A stretch of DNA of 64,000 nucleotides from Phlyctochytrium arcticum (lineage: Eukaryota; Chytridiomycota; Chytridiomycetes; Chytridiales; Chytridiaceae), in contig JAHLKI010000024.1 in assembly GCA_025602905.1 (NCBI GenBank), positions 124,001-188,000 of the forward strand, written 5' to 3'. The notes beneath the pieces were generated by a model that was given only the letters and a program-made list of their open reading frames with translations, was not told the DNA's origin and did no database searches. This document shows, piece after piece, positions 1 through 9,791 of this stretch (position 1 is the stretch's first letter; each line of letters starts with the position of its first letter). The position numbers and the translations under genes were made by a program.

Positions 1-155
1 ATGTCAGGATGCTAACGGTCAAAGATGCCTTCAACGCGATCGTAGAGGCCTCCTCCTTGAACGAATTGAAACTCTCGAGCGCCGACGCGTGGGCGAGACG
101 CATCAGTTGTTGTTTGCAAGATTGTGATTTCTCAGACGAGAAAGAGGGCGTCTGA
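1..155 (+). CDS. 3' terminal exon of an unrecognised gene (partial)
   Basis: A reading frame enters from the left edge and stops with TGA at 153-155. It begins after a plausible intron acceptor (..TCAG at about 4-7) and encodes about 50 residues, with a helical-looking stretch (KDAFNAIVEASSLNELKL) and a Cys-rich acidic end (CCLQDC..). Codon composition looks coding and no competing frame stays open. The family cannot be named from so short a C-terminus; the rest of the gene lies outside the window. Confidence 0.45.
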   Translation, partial: VRMLTVKDAFNAIVEASSLNELKLSSADAWARRISCCLQDCDFSDEKEGV

Positions 156-2021
156 ACAAGGACGAGTAACCAAGACTTTCCCACCATCATTTTTGGACCG
201 CGCTCGGAAGTAAACTTTTGTTTTATCATTTCTTTCAACCCTTGTTTTTTTGTTATTTGTTATATGTGTCTCCTCTGTTGGTGCGCTGGGCCGGATGCGA
301 TTCTTCTGACGACTCTTGGGTTTCTGAATCGGCGGGTCTTGGCGACGCTCTTGATTGGTGGGAAGGTGTCATCTCTCAGGATTCGGCTTCGCATCAAGCT
401 TATGCCACTCGTGGACCTGAGCCTTTGACTATTCAAGCAGCCCGAACCCTCCCCCTCCGCTTCTATGAAGTGTTCATGTACCTCCGAACTACATGTGTCG
501 TAGCCGACTTATATTGCCGTGATAACAACGGAAATCAGCAGCGAAGGTTGGAGACTAGAACAAAGAAGTACACACGGATTGTTAGATTGTCTGAGCCGAG
601 AGACACTTTATGTTCCGGCTAATGGTCAATTTGACTCTTCTGGTTACACACCTAGACAATACCCTTTAGGTTGCTTTGTTTTTGGATACGAAACTGGAAC
701 GGGTGACCGTGCGAATTTATCCTAGCCAAGCTAGCAGTTAGAGAGACAAAGGAACTGAAGCCCGGTGTTGCCTTATGGGAAAGCATGTTTGCCTACCTCG
801 AAAAACCCCATGAGTTTGGACTTTTTTGAGAACTTGTCTCGAAAGCGCGAAACGTTACGCGTAGTGCCCAAGATCCAACCGTTTCTACGAATTTGCCAAT
901 GCATAACAAGTTCAAGGGTGAACGCGATACGTTCATACCCAATGAAGCGAGGCAGCGGGGTTTTGTCAAACAAGTTCCGGGACAAGTTTTGGCGCAGACG
1001 TCGAATTTTTGGCCATTTTGACTATCCCGACCTGTCTCCGTGGCGAGAGAGGAACCGTCCCTTTTAATGGTAAGTATATATGCCACCGATCATTGGTAAA
1101 AAAAAGTGTGTATTCTAATGCTATACGAAACAGCGTCGCATTAAAAGCTTCGAAAACGCAGCAGATAATCGGAAAATGGCAACTTTTTGGGGGGTCCGAG
1201 TGAACAAGGATTACGTGTCTGCCCCCAGCCCGTCTACGACAGCCGCCTCGGATAATGCGGCAACAGTGGTTGCGAATCTATGCAAGGCAACACCTCCTCC
1301 CCACACCGTCACGACATTATATCAAAGCCAAATTCCCACCATCCGCAATCATCAACCCCGCGCAGACGCGCATCATTCGTCTTTTGTGCAGGCAGCTGAC
1401 GGATACACATGGTGACCTTGAGCGGCAATGACGAGTTTGGCCGATCACTGTTCTGGAAGGACGAGTTTGTAGAATCATTGAAATGGATTTCAAGATCAAC
1501 ACGACGAACGACGAACGACGACGACGACGACGACAAGTTTGTTGGGGTCATGCAATTCCAAATCATACCTGGTCTCGTCGCCCCCAAAATGCATCAAATG
1601 TCGTTTTATATAGTTATAGCTTTTCAAGAATTTTTTTTGGCAAGAAAAGTATTTGATCTAATAAGCTCAAATCCAGGAATGAACACTTTTTTCATAAAGC
1701 GTTTTTTACGCGTGAGAATCAAAAGCCGTATTTGGGTAACTTATGCTTGGGGATACAAACCACTATTTAGACTGCCCACTGCGAATATTGTCCCATTGCA
1801 TGTACTAGAATTTGACCAAATGATGTGCAGTACGGTAGTATTGGGAAAGAAGAGCCTTCATGACCGGGGTCTATTCCGATATGGTTGGTGGTGTGTATGT
1901 CTATGAGGTAGGTATTTTGGTTGTTGCGGCGCTGCTAGCTGGCTAATAACTTGCCGTTACGACTGATAGCCACAGAAGCGTCAAATATTGACATTATATA
2001 CACTTAGTATAGTAATCATTT
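156..2021. other. mostly non-coding stretch with one doubtful small gene
   Basis: About 1.9 kb between the left partial gene and the 3' end of folliculin. The only gene-like signal is on the + strand: a good intron (GTAAGTATATATG at 1070 to ACAG near 1133, with a CTAAT-type branch site) followed by an ATG at 1176 opening a 79-codon frame. It starts MATFWGVRV, which recalls the FWG start of nucleoplasmin-like domains, but the rest of the frame does not continue the similarity. An ACG/GAC-rich run (Asp repeats) lies near 1500-1530. The other short open frames look like noise. Confidence 0.3.
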
Positions 2022-4867
2022 TTACTCCCTGAGAATCGACCGGCGGTTATCCACCCCAATCCCCTTTATCCAAAACCTGAGCACACTCAAATCCCCTTCA
2101 GACACATTCAAACTCTTCATCAACACGTTCATGCGTCCCTGATCTGTCGCATGCCCGCTCTTGACAAATTTATAAAATATCTTGGCTTTGCTAAAAAAAT
2201 CAATTTTTGCAAAAATGTGAGTAAGAGTAAGAGGAGGAGGCTTAAAGATGGGAACTTTTACTTGAGCCAATTCTCTTTTAGTAATGTCCAGTGCACCCGG
2301 AGCATGGGTTCTGATAAGTGATGCTTCATGATCCGTTGGAGGTCTTTGATCAGAGTGCAATTTGATGCTGCTGCTTGGTGACTTGAATCTTCCTCATCGT
2401 CGGTTCGATTATGGAATGTGATGCTCATTTCATTACAGGTTCCTTTTTGATTTGTTTTCAGTTCTGCATATTGCGAGAGAGAGTTTTAGACTTTTTGTTT
2501 TTGCGGGAAAAAAAAGAGAGACACATACCCAACACAATATCAGGACTCGCATCACCCAGCGCCACTCGAGCCGACACTCCCAGCAAATTACATTCAAACG
2601 GCTGCACGTATTCTTCCCCCCACTCACTCGCCTGACAGCAATAACTCGGTAAAAACTGCTTCAAGTAAAATACCAAGCCCGACACGAGACCCCGGTCAAA
2701 CCCGACAATGACCACTTGATCGCCCGTGATGAGTTGGTACAGTAATTTGAGGAGGGCGCGATGACCTAATCCCGACTCTAAATGCGCCAGTTTCCAGTCG
2801 TCGTCAGTCTTCTCTGGTGGTGTAGTAGTCCCACCAGGTTGTTCAACAACACGTAAATCAGAGTTGAATGTTGCAGACTATTACTTTGTGATTTTAGTTT
2901 TTCTAATCGAGTTTTGCAACAAATGAACTGTATAACGGACCATATTCCGACCCTCGGCATGGGTCTCTCGGACTCTGACCACATACGCCTTCAAAGTCCA
3001 CGCAAACGTTGAATGCAATCCCATCGCCAGATTCTGCATTAGTGTGGTTAGCCTCAATTCCTAGGACCACCCCCACACATCCCTCATCCATCCAATCAAA
3101 CCAACCGAGTCACTGAATACAACGCAATACTCCTCCTCATAAATGACTTTTGCTAGACCCCGAACCGCGCTCCCGCTCGCCAATTTTCCCTCGCCCTCGC
3201 TTGCGCTCTGGCTTCGGGAAAGTTGTCTCTCTCGCGCGGGCCCTCCTCGCCCTAAAGGGCTCGGGGTCGTCATAAATGACGTTTGCTAGACCCCGAACCG
3301 CGCTCCCGCTCGCCAATTTTCCCTCGCCCTCGCTTGCGCTCTGGCTTCGGGAAAGTTGTCTCTCTCGCGCGGGCCCTCCTCGCCCTAAAGGGCTCGGGGT
3401 CGTCATAAATGACTTTTGCTAGACCCCGAACCGCGCTCCCGCTCGCCAATTTTCCCTCGCCCTCGCTTGCGCTCTGGCTTCGGGAAAGTTGTCTCTCTCG
3501 CGCGGGCCCTCCTCGCCCTAAAGGGCTCGGGGTCGTCATAAATGACTTTTGCTAGACCCCGAACCGCGCTCCCGCTCGCCAATTTTCCCTCGCCCTCGCT
3601 TGCGCTCTGGCTTCGGGAAAATTGTCTCTCTCGCGCGGGCCCTCCTCGCCCTAAAGGGCTCGGGGTCGTCATAAATGACGTTTGCTAGACCCCGAACCGC
3701 GCTCCCGCTCGCCAATTTTCCCTCGCCCTCGCTTGCGCTCTGGCTTCGGGAAAATTGTCTCTCTCGCGCGGGCCCTCCTCGCCCTAAAGGGCTCGTCGGG
3801 ATTCCTCCCCCGTCGCTTCGCTCGGGGTCGTCATAAATGACTTTGCTAGACCCCGAAATGCCTCGCTTCGCTCGGCGTCTCCCTCGCTTCGCTCGCATTT
3901 GATTTTGCTTCGCAAAATCGTTAGCGCCCATCCATTTTTCCTCCGGAAAAATGTCTGGGCCAGCCCTCGCTACGCTCGGGGCCCTCCTCGCCCTACGGGC
4001 TCGTCGGGATCGCTCGGGGGCGTCATAAAACTCACCGACGTATCCGTCAAAACCGGCAAAGACCTCAACGCCTGATTTCCGCGTCTCCGCAAAAAATGTT
4101 CGGGCGATGACGGGGCAAACGACGATTGTTGACGATAGAGCATGGGATCCGTCGAATCGAAATGAACGCGTTCGTTTCCAAACAGTTTCTCGGCTTTTTG
4201 GTATAATTCTCCTGCCACTGCTCTAAATTTACTGTTTTCAAAAAGCTGTCATTATCACATATAAATGCGAGGAACGTTTAAACAAAAAAAACAAAACCTG
4301 ATGAGAAACGGCCAACTCGCGACCAAAAAACTCTTGTCATCGCCCATAAACAACAGACTGTACCAGCGTTGGAAACCCCTAGCCTGGGAATCCCGGATTT
4401 TGAAGAGGTAGGATAGGACACATCCGTTTGTATCGTCTCCAAAGAGAATGGGGCCTTCCCTTCCCGGACAGAATTCGCAGCTGAGGGATTGGACACAGGC
4501 TTGGCGGAGGAGAGAGTAGGTGGAGGGCTGGAAGGGGTATCGTCCTAGATTTTTATTTTAGCGTTGAGCGTTGAAGTATAAAGTATTGATGCTTGATGTT
4601 ACCGGAAATGAACGTAGGCCCATCATCATCCCCCCATTGTGTGATAAACTGTGTGTCCACGGATCCAAGCGTACACCCCGAACACGCCGCCTTACTACTA
4701 CTCCTATGCTGCTGCTGCTGCAGGGTATCGGGTCTCTCCTTATCGTCTGGGGCCTTGTCGTTGTCGTTGTCGTTGTCCAGGGTATAAACGGGCTGAGTAC
4801 AGAATACGAGTGCGGGCCCGTGAATCTCGCAAAAGACTGCGAGAGCTATACACGAGTCTACCGACAT
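2022..4867 (-). CDS. FLCN: folliculin (FLCN/Lst7 family)
   Basis: Folliculin is the GTPase-activating subunit that acts with FNIP/Lst4 on Rag GTPases at the lysosome or vacuole in nutrient signalling to TORC1. The exon pieces read in order match the family: N-terminal FCEIHGPALVFCTQP (4.8 kb), CEFCPGREGPILFGDD then ARGFQRWYSLL and FLVASWPFL (4.5-4.3 kb), a helical stretch ending LTDTS (4.2-4.04 kb), NLAMGLHSTFAWTLKA (3.03 kb), a DENN-like part with GDQVVIVGF and FECNLLGVS (2.8-2.5 kb), LLKENWLK, and the C-terminal AKIFYKFV..SVLRFWIKGIG before TGA at 2022. About seven exons; the junction near 2.9-2.8 kb was not resolved. The LTDTS/NLAM junction spans a 1002-bp intron (3034-4035) filled by a palindromic repeat element, far longer than the usual introns here. 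Shares its promoter region with the phosphatidylserine synthase gene. Confidence 0.93.
3034..4035 (-). repeat. giant FLCN intron filled with palindrome-mosaic element
   Basis: Intron of 1002 bp with donor GTGAGT (minus strand, from 4035) and acceptor ..TAATGCAG (ending 3034); phase 0 on both sides. It is built of short self-complementary modules: ATTTTTCC-GGA-GGAAAAAT, a GATTTTGC..GCAAAATC stem (3901-3919), CGAGCGAAGCGAGG strings, GCCC-TTTA-GGGC, and CAATTTTCCC..GGGAAAATTG. Its 3' part (3082-3137) is a non-palindromic tail that recurs almost unchanged in the last intron of the neighbouring synthase gene. The whole element reads in the sense direction of FLCN. Confidence 0.9.
3138..3831. repeat. 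133-bp tandem array (4 full units plus one 162-bp unit)
   Basis: Units begin at CATAAATGAC at 3138, 3271, 3404, 3537 and 3670: an exact 133-bp period. The fifth unit (3670-3831) has a 29-bp insertion. Units differ at only one or two sites (GACTTTT/GACGTTT and AAAGTTG/AAAATTG), so the expansion looks recent. Each unit holds a long stem, CAATTTTCCC with GGGAAAATTG, and a GCCC-TTTA-GGGC hairpin. The array lies wholly inside the FLCN intron. Confidence 0.95.
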
Positions 4868-5483
4868 GTTTGTTTATGGGAGGGTCATGATGATGTGCTT
4901 TGGTGATTTTGTCGGTCGATCGATGAGGAACGAACGACGGGGAGGGTTGGGTGGTTGGGTGCTATAGGAGCCCCGACGTTGCGCCAAGTTCGTATATATA
5001 GGCCACTGTCCAAGTGAGTAGTTCCTCGCAAGGAAACGTTTGTGCGAAACTCGGATCGGAATTCACCGGGAGTCCAACAAGGGCCAGACCCGGGCTCACC
5101 CGACACTCTCATGTTTGAGCGAGCATTGATTGATATATTGAGCCTTGAGCCTTGAATCTGGCTCTTCATTCTTGGGTTATAACATCTCTGAGTCTCTGAG
5201 TCCCCATGAGCCCCAAAAGTCTCGGCCAGGAAAGACCCGGGTTCTACAGCTGTAGTCTCGGAGCAAGTCGGGAAGCCAAGGATGGTGCGCGTCATCACTT
5301 TCCCCATGCTGCCTGCCTCTCGTTGCTCGGTGCTCGGTGCTCTTTCGTTCTCCGTTAGCTCTGCCCCCTGCCCTGCCCTGCCCTGCTAGGTAAATCCCAA
5401 GATATATTCTATCCCGGACCGTAGGCTCCCGTAGACACTCAAACTCTCATATACACTCTAAACGAACGATAACCACACACAAG
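4868..5483. promoter_or_regulatory. shared promoter region between FLCN and phosphatidylserine synthase
   Basis: 616 bp between two divergently transcribed start codons (FLCN ATG at 4867 on minus; synthase ATG at 5484 on plus). It holds a short CCTGC tandem repeat near 5364-5387. No specific factor site could be assigned with confidence. A 140-codon open frame on the minus strand here has no family features and is taken as chance. Confidence 0.55.
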
Positions 5484-7382
5484 ATGGCCGGCGCAACAAA
5501 ACGCTCGACCGTCGCAGCCGCCAAACAGGCAGTCTCAGACGCCGTATCAGACGCCAAAGAGACTCTCCACGACATCAACAAGGACAAACCCCGCCATTTC
5601 TCCATGATGCGTCAATTCGTTCTCGCCGATTTTGTCACGCTTTGTAATTCGGCGTAGGACTTTCTTTCTTTCCCGCTACGACTGTTCATTGCGTGAAACT
5701 AACAAGATTAACTCAAAGATCCGGCTCAACATCCATCTTTGCTTCTTTGAAATACGTCACGACTGGAAACCCATGGTTTCTCTATGCCGCCGTCTTGCTT
5801 CTTCCCGCTGCTCTCGCTTTTGATGCCATGGATGGGTACTATACTTTTCTCTTTTTTTTTTTGTTCATGTCACATTTTTACTGATTGTTGATTAGACGCG
5901 TCGCCAGATGGGCTCAATCTGCTTCGCCCATGGGCAGAGAATTGGATTCTCTGGCTGATATCATCTCATTTGGTGTGGCTCCTGCTGTCTTGGGGTGAGT
6001 ACGCGTGAGAGTAGAGTGTTTGAGCCCGAGCGAAGCGAGGGCTGGCCCAGACATTTTTCCGGAGGAAAAATGGATGGGCGCTAACGATTTTGCAAAGCAA
6101 AATCAAATGCGAGCGAAGCGAGGGAGACGCCGAGCGAAGCGAGGCATTTCTTGGCCCAAAGGAAAAATGGATGGGCGCGGACGATTTTGCAAAGCAAAAT
6201 CAAGTGCGAGCGAAGCGAGGGAGACCAATTTTTTGCGAAGCAAAATCACATGCGAGCGAAGCGAGCTCAAAGAGATACTGACCAAGCTCCGCAAGGAGCG
6301 AGGAACAAAGATATTTTGCGGAGCAAAATCAATACGCGTTTCACACATAGGTGCAACAATACGACGACCCCGAGCGTAAGCGAGGGGGAGGAGCTAGAGT
6401 TTCTATGTATTCTGCAATTATGGTTTGGAGTGGATGATGGGATGGAGTGGATGGGATGAAGTATATGGAACTGAACTGACTCTATATGAATATATAGGTT
6501 TGCGATTGGCCTGCAAGGTCTATTTGATGTCGCCATCCTACTCTACTTTGTCAATTGCGGTGTCTCCCGTTTGGCCCGGTACAATGTGACGGCCGAAGGG
6601 AATGCGGTGAATGGCAAAGTCCACTTTTTCGAGGGGACTCCCATCCCAACCACCGTCGGCATTGCCCTGGGGATTCTGTACTTTATTCACAATGGACAGT
6701 TTGGGGATTTGATGCTTCCGGGTGGTAAATACATTTTCTTTGGCTGGACTTTTCATGTGAGTATCGCGGAGTGAGGGCTGGCCCAGACATTTTTCCGGAG
6801 GAAAAATGGATGGGCGCTAACGATTTTGCGAAGCAAAATCAAATGCGAGCGAAGCGAGGGAGACGCCGAGCGAAGCGAGGCATTTCGGGGTCTAGCAAAA
6901 GTCATTTATGACGACCCCGAGCCCTTTAGGGCGAGGAGGGCCCGTGCGAGCGAGACAATTTTCCCGAAGCCAGAGCGCAAGCGAGGGCGAGGGAAAATTG
7001 GCGAGCGGGAGCGCGGTTCGGGGTCTAGCAAAAGTCATTTATGAGGAGGAGCATTGCGTTGTATTCACTGACTCGGTTGGTTTGATTGGATGGATGAGGG
7101 CTGCGTTGTATTCACAGACTCGGTTGGTTTGATTGGATGGATGAGGATGGACAGAAGGATGATGGGGCGAGGAGCATGTGTTTTCTATAAAGACTCGAAT
7201 GGTTTTGAGGGATGGACAGAAGGATGATGGGGCGAGGAGCATTTGAATAGAGTGTGATGGGTTGAATGCACACAAGAGACTAACCACCCTTACTTGTTCA
7301 TGTTATACAGCCATTCGTTCTGGTCTACGCCATTAGCGGTACACTCCAAATCAGCAAGACGATTCGGATCCCCAAACCTTAG
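5484..7382 (+). CDS. CHO1: CDP-diacylglycerol-serine O-phosphatidyltransferase (phosphatidylserine synthase)
   Basis: Membrane enzyme that makes phosphatidylserine from CDP-diacylglycerol and serine, in the ER. Exons 5484-5653, 5719-5835, 5896-5994, 6498-6756 and 7311-7382 sum to 717 nt, giving 238 residues, close to the fungal Cho1 size. The CDP-alcohol phosphotransferase signature D-x2-DG-x2-AR-x8-G-x3-D-x3-D is complete at about residues 92-117 ([19 protein letters not shown]), split by intron 2. Hydrophobic segments such as [16 protein letters not shown] and the partly hydrophobic stretch [16 protein letters not shown] fit several membrane passes. Introns 1 and 2 are about 60 bp, but introns 3 (5995-6497, 503 bp) and 4 (6757-7310, 554 bp) are swollen by the palindromic element also found in FLCN. 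The last exon encodes only 23 residues plus stop. Confidence 0.95.
6025..6390 (+). repeat. palindrome-mosaic element in synthase intron 3
   Basis: Lies about 30 bp after the GTGAGT donor at 5995 and in the sense direction of the gene. It has the same modules as the FLCN intron: ATTTTTCC-GGA-GGAAAAAT near 6052, GATTTTGC-AAA-GCAAAATC (6086-6104), GCGAGCGAAGCGAGG strings, then further degraded copies (TTTTTTGC-GAA-GCAAAATC near 6230, ATTTTGC-GGA-GCAAAAT near 6312). It lacks the 133-bp unit and the common 3' tail, so it looks older or truncated. Confidence 0.85.
6771..7099 (+). repeat. palindrome-mosaic element in synthase intron 4, full-length type
   Basis: Starts about 14 bp after the GTGAGT donor at 6757. 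It runs through the GGA-loop hairpin (6789-6807), the GATTTTGC-GAA-GCAAAATC hairpin (6822-6840), one copy of the 133-bp unit (about 6909-7041), and the same 3' tail as in FLCN (7041-7099; TTGCGTTGTATTCA, then GACTCGGTTGGTTTGATTGG). Module order equals that of the FLCN intron read in FLCN's own sense direction. Confidence 0.92.
7100..7245 (+). repeat. decaying tandem copies of the element tail
   Basis: After the element tail, a second copy of its last ~46 bp follows at 7100-7145 (TGCGTTGTATTCACAGACTC..). Then comes a further 65-bp period repeat: GATGGACAGAAGGATGATGG with its continuation at 7146-7177 and again at 7211-7242. FLCN's intron has only one tail copy, so this is local expansion after insertion. 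Confidence 0.85.
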
Positions 7383-9791
7383 AGAGAGAGTTTGTATATC
7401 AACATTCAATGCATATATATCCCCCGTGCTGTTTTCGAAAATACAGTTTTTGTAACGATTCAAGTTTATGTTTTTTTTAGACACTTTGGCATACATTTTT
7501 TCAAAAGAGTATCCCTGCTTTCCAACTTTTTTGCTGAATTTCTTACCAGTAACGCCTGCTTCCTGTCTTTCCACCGAGTCCCTTCCCATATTTTTCCTGA
7601 CCTTCTGTCCCAATCTGTGTACAAATTAGTACGCCCTGTTTGTTCAGTTTTAATAAAACCGGCTAGGGTTCTGTCATGCTATCCTCCGGAGATTCCTCCG
7701 CTATAATTCTTTTTGACCTCACTTTTTTACCCACCCACCCCTTCACTTCTCTTCCTTGTGTGTCCCGTCCTGTCCTGTTCTTTCCGATTTAATGTCTACC
7801 ATGATGCCTCCTTTCCAGCCTGTTTTATGCCCTGAAACGGTATTTCTTGGGATTGTCATTCTTTCGACCGTTCCTTTGTTACCCTCACACTTCCCGATCT
7901 CCTGTCATGACTGCTTTTTACTTTCCCCAGTCCGTCAAACTACCTTTTCCCCCACTTCTCTTTGGCTATTTCCTGTCTACGCCCGCTTTGTTCATAATCC
8001 CATTCGCTAATTGTGCCAAGACCTTTAAGCTCTTTCTGTTCTGGGCACTCCTAGCTACAAGTTTCTTTTTGTTTCTTTCTGTCTGGGAGATCTGACTTTT
8101 CGGCAGCTAAACCTTGCTTTAACATATTCGCAGTCCTATTCATCTGCTCGATCTGTCTGGCAGATTAAACAATCCACAGACTTCTCCATTCTCGGGCTGT
8201 TGCTTATTCTTCTCTTCCCACACTTTCTGTCCTGTCCTGTCCTTTGTGCTTATCCGTACTCGGGATGAGTAGTACAATTTGTATTGTCTTGCTTCCTTCT
8301 GCTCCTTTGTTTCCTATTTGGGCTGTCCTGTGACTCTAGCTAATCGGTCGGATGTTGCTGTCCTTGAATTGCACTATCTCGCAGATTATACTACGTTCTT
8401 TTTGCCTGAGTAGCCTGGCCAACATTACCTGCTATTTTTTCTCTTTGAACCCCGCCGTTCCATTCGTTGTCTGTCTAGAAATCTATCATATTCATCTCTT
8501 CCTCCAGGCTTCTACCCATTTGCTGACCGCCAATTACTTCATTCCCCCCTGTTTCCTGGATGCTGTCCGTAGACGGTTGCTACTTCTGTAGCCAACGGTG
8601 GAGCCATGCTTTCTTTCCAATTTTGCCCGTTTTATACATCTGCTCCGTCTGTCTGGCAGATTGAACCTCTGCGTATATTTTGTTTCCACCCGTTCTATGC
8701 TGTCCTTTGTTCTTATCCCCAAAAAAACGAGGCTGTTTTCTTATATGGGCTTTCCCATCTTTCTGCATGATCTGTCCATAGACTTGATTCTATACGTCAG
8801 CTCCGTCTGTCTGGCAGATTCGTGAGACTTCGGTCGCGTCTTCCCACACTTCCTGTGCTGTCCTTAGGCTTATTCCTTGACTGTACTCAGGTTGACAGCA
8901 GTTTCATTTCGTATGTAGACTCAGCCTTCTGATCTTTTCATCCCTATTGAGGCTCTTTTACTCTTCATCCTTTTACGATACTTTTTAGTATTTCTTCTCA
9001 CTGCCTCTGTTGGCGCGATTCCACTCCCCTAATATCGTCTACCCTGAACCTTTGTTGGAATGATCTCTCTGATTCGCTCTTTCTTAAGACGATTTCCTTT
9101 TTTAGTTGCTTTCTGTACGCGTCCAATGTACAGTACTCCTTTGGGCCTCGCGCGGCTGACTCCTCTAACGTTGTCTACCAAGAACTTTTGTTGGATTGAC
9201 CTCTCTGTTTCCTTAGCTCTTTTACTTTTACTACCTCTTTTGACTGTACAGGCCAACATTCTGGTGAATGAGACCCAAGCACTGCTAGCACTGTTACTTT
9301 TTCTGACTCTTTTTCTTTTGCTAGCTCTTTTAGCTGTTTGCGCGGAAGCGCACCGTCTACTTGTATACATTCATTCAGAGGGAAAAAAAACTGAGTTTAC
9401 GCATACATGACTGAAGGATGCATATTAGAGCTGTTGCATCCAGCATACGGGTATATCTCATGTACTCAAGTTTGAGAAGACATCCGGGTATATACTGTCG
9501 CTACATCAGAGAGAACAAAAGTCATCTATATTCCTGTCTTGACGCAAGTTCTGCACCCATTTCTCTCGGCGGTGGCGGCGGCCGATGTTTCTTCTTCCTT
9601 TTTCTTTTTGGTCACGGCGTCAATCTATCCATATAGGTGATCTTCAACAACTGACAGATGGTGAGAGAATCGTTCGTCGCGCCAAAAGAACTGGCATCAC
9701 GTGGATCCAAAGACAGCGAAGCAGCGCGAAACCGAAACGAAATACGGAAATTGTTTGGCATGTTAGATCCCGCAAACTAAAAACTCCGAGA
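7383..9791. other. 2.4-kb pyrimidine-rich stretch with degenerate repeats, no gene recognised
   Basis: The + strand is strongly T/C-rich from about 7460 to 9640. Long open frames occur on both strands, but none shows a domain, good codon use or splice pattern. It holds decayed repeats: a ~30-bp unit with core TCTGTCTGGCAGATT at 8141-8170, 8638-8667 and 8796-8827; CTTCCCACAC followed by CTGTCCTT near 8213 and 8842; and a ~135-bp period pair (GTCTACC..GAAC.TTTGTTGGA) near 9038 and 9172. It may be a dead mobile element or an untranslated transcription unit; the sequence does not decide. Confidence 0.6.

Noticed and set aside
3138..3831. CRISPR-like regular repeat array
   Set aside because: There are no unique spacers between repeats, the unit is 133 bp, and it lies in a eukaryotic intron. 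It is a minisatellite.
3061..3931. Chain of repeated ~89-codon open frames on the minus strand across the 133-bp array
   Set aside because: They are the same repeat read over and over. The folliculin frame clearly jumps from LTDTS to NLAMGLHSTFAW across this region as an intron, and a tempting EEEYCVVF reading near 3.13 kb is also intronic because it occurs unchanged in the synthase intron.
4885..5307. 140-codon minus-strand frame in the FLCN/synthase promoter region
   Set aside because: No family features and no splice context, and it occupies the space expected for two promoters.
7290..7613. 107-codon minus-strand frame overlapping the last synthase exon
   Set aside because: The last exon [15 protein letters not shown] on the + strand completes a 238-residue synthase in frame, and the minus frame has no family match.
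9029..9370. Lys/Arg-rich minus-strand frame in the pyrimidine-rich desert
   Set aside because: Basic residues are forced by the purine-rich strand (AGA/AAG codons), and the frame has no conserved motif.
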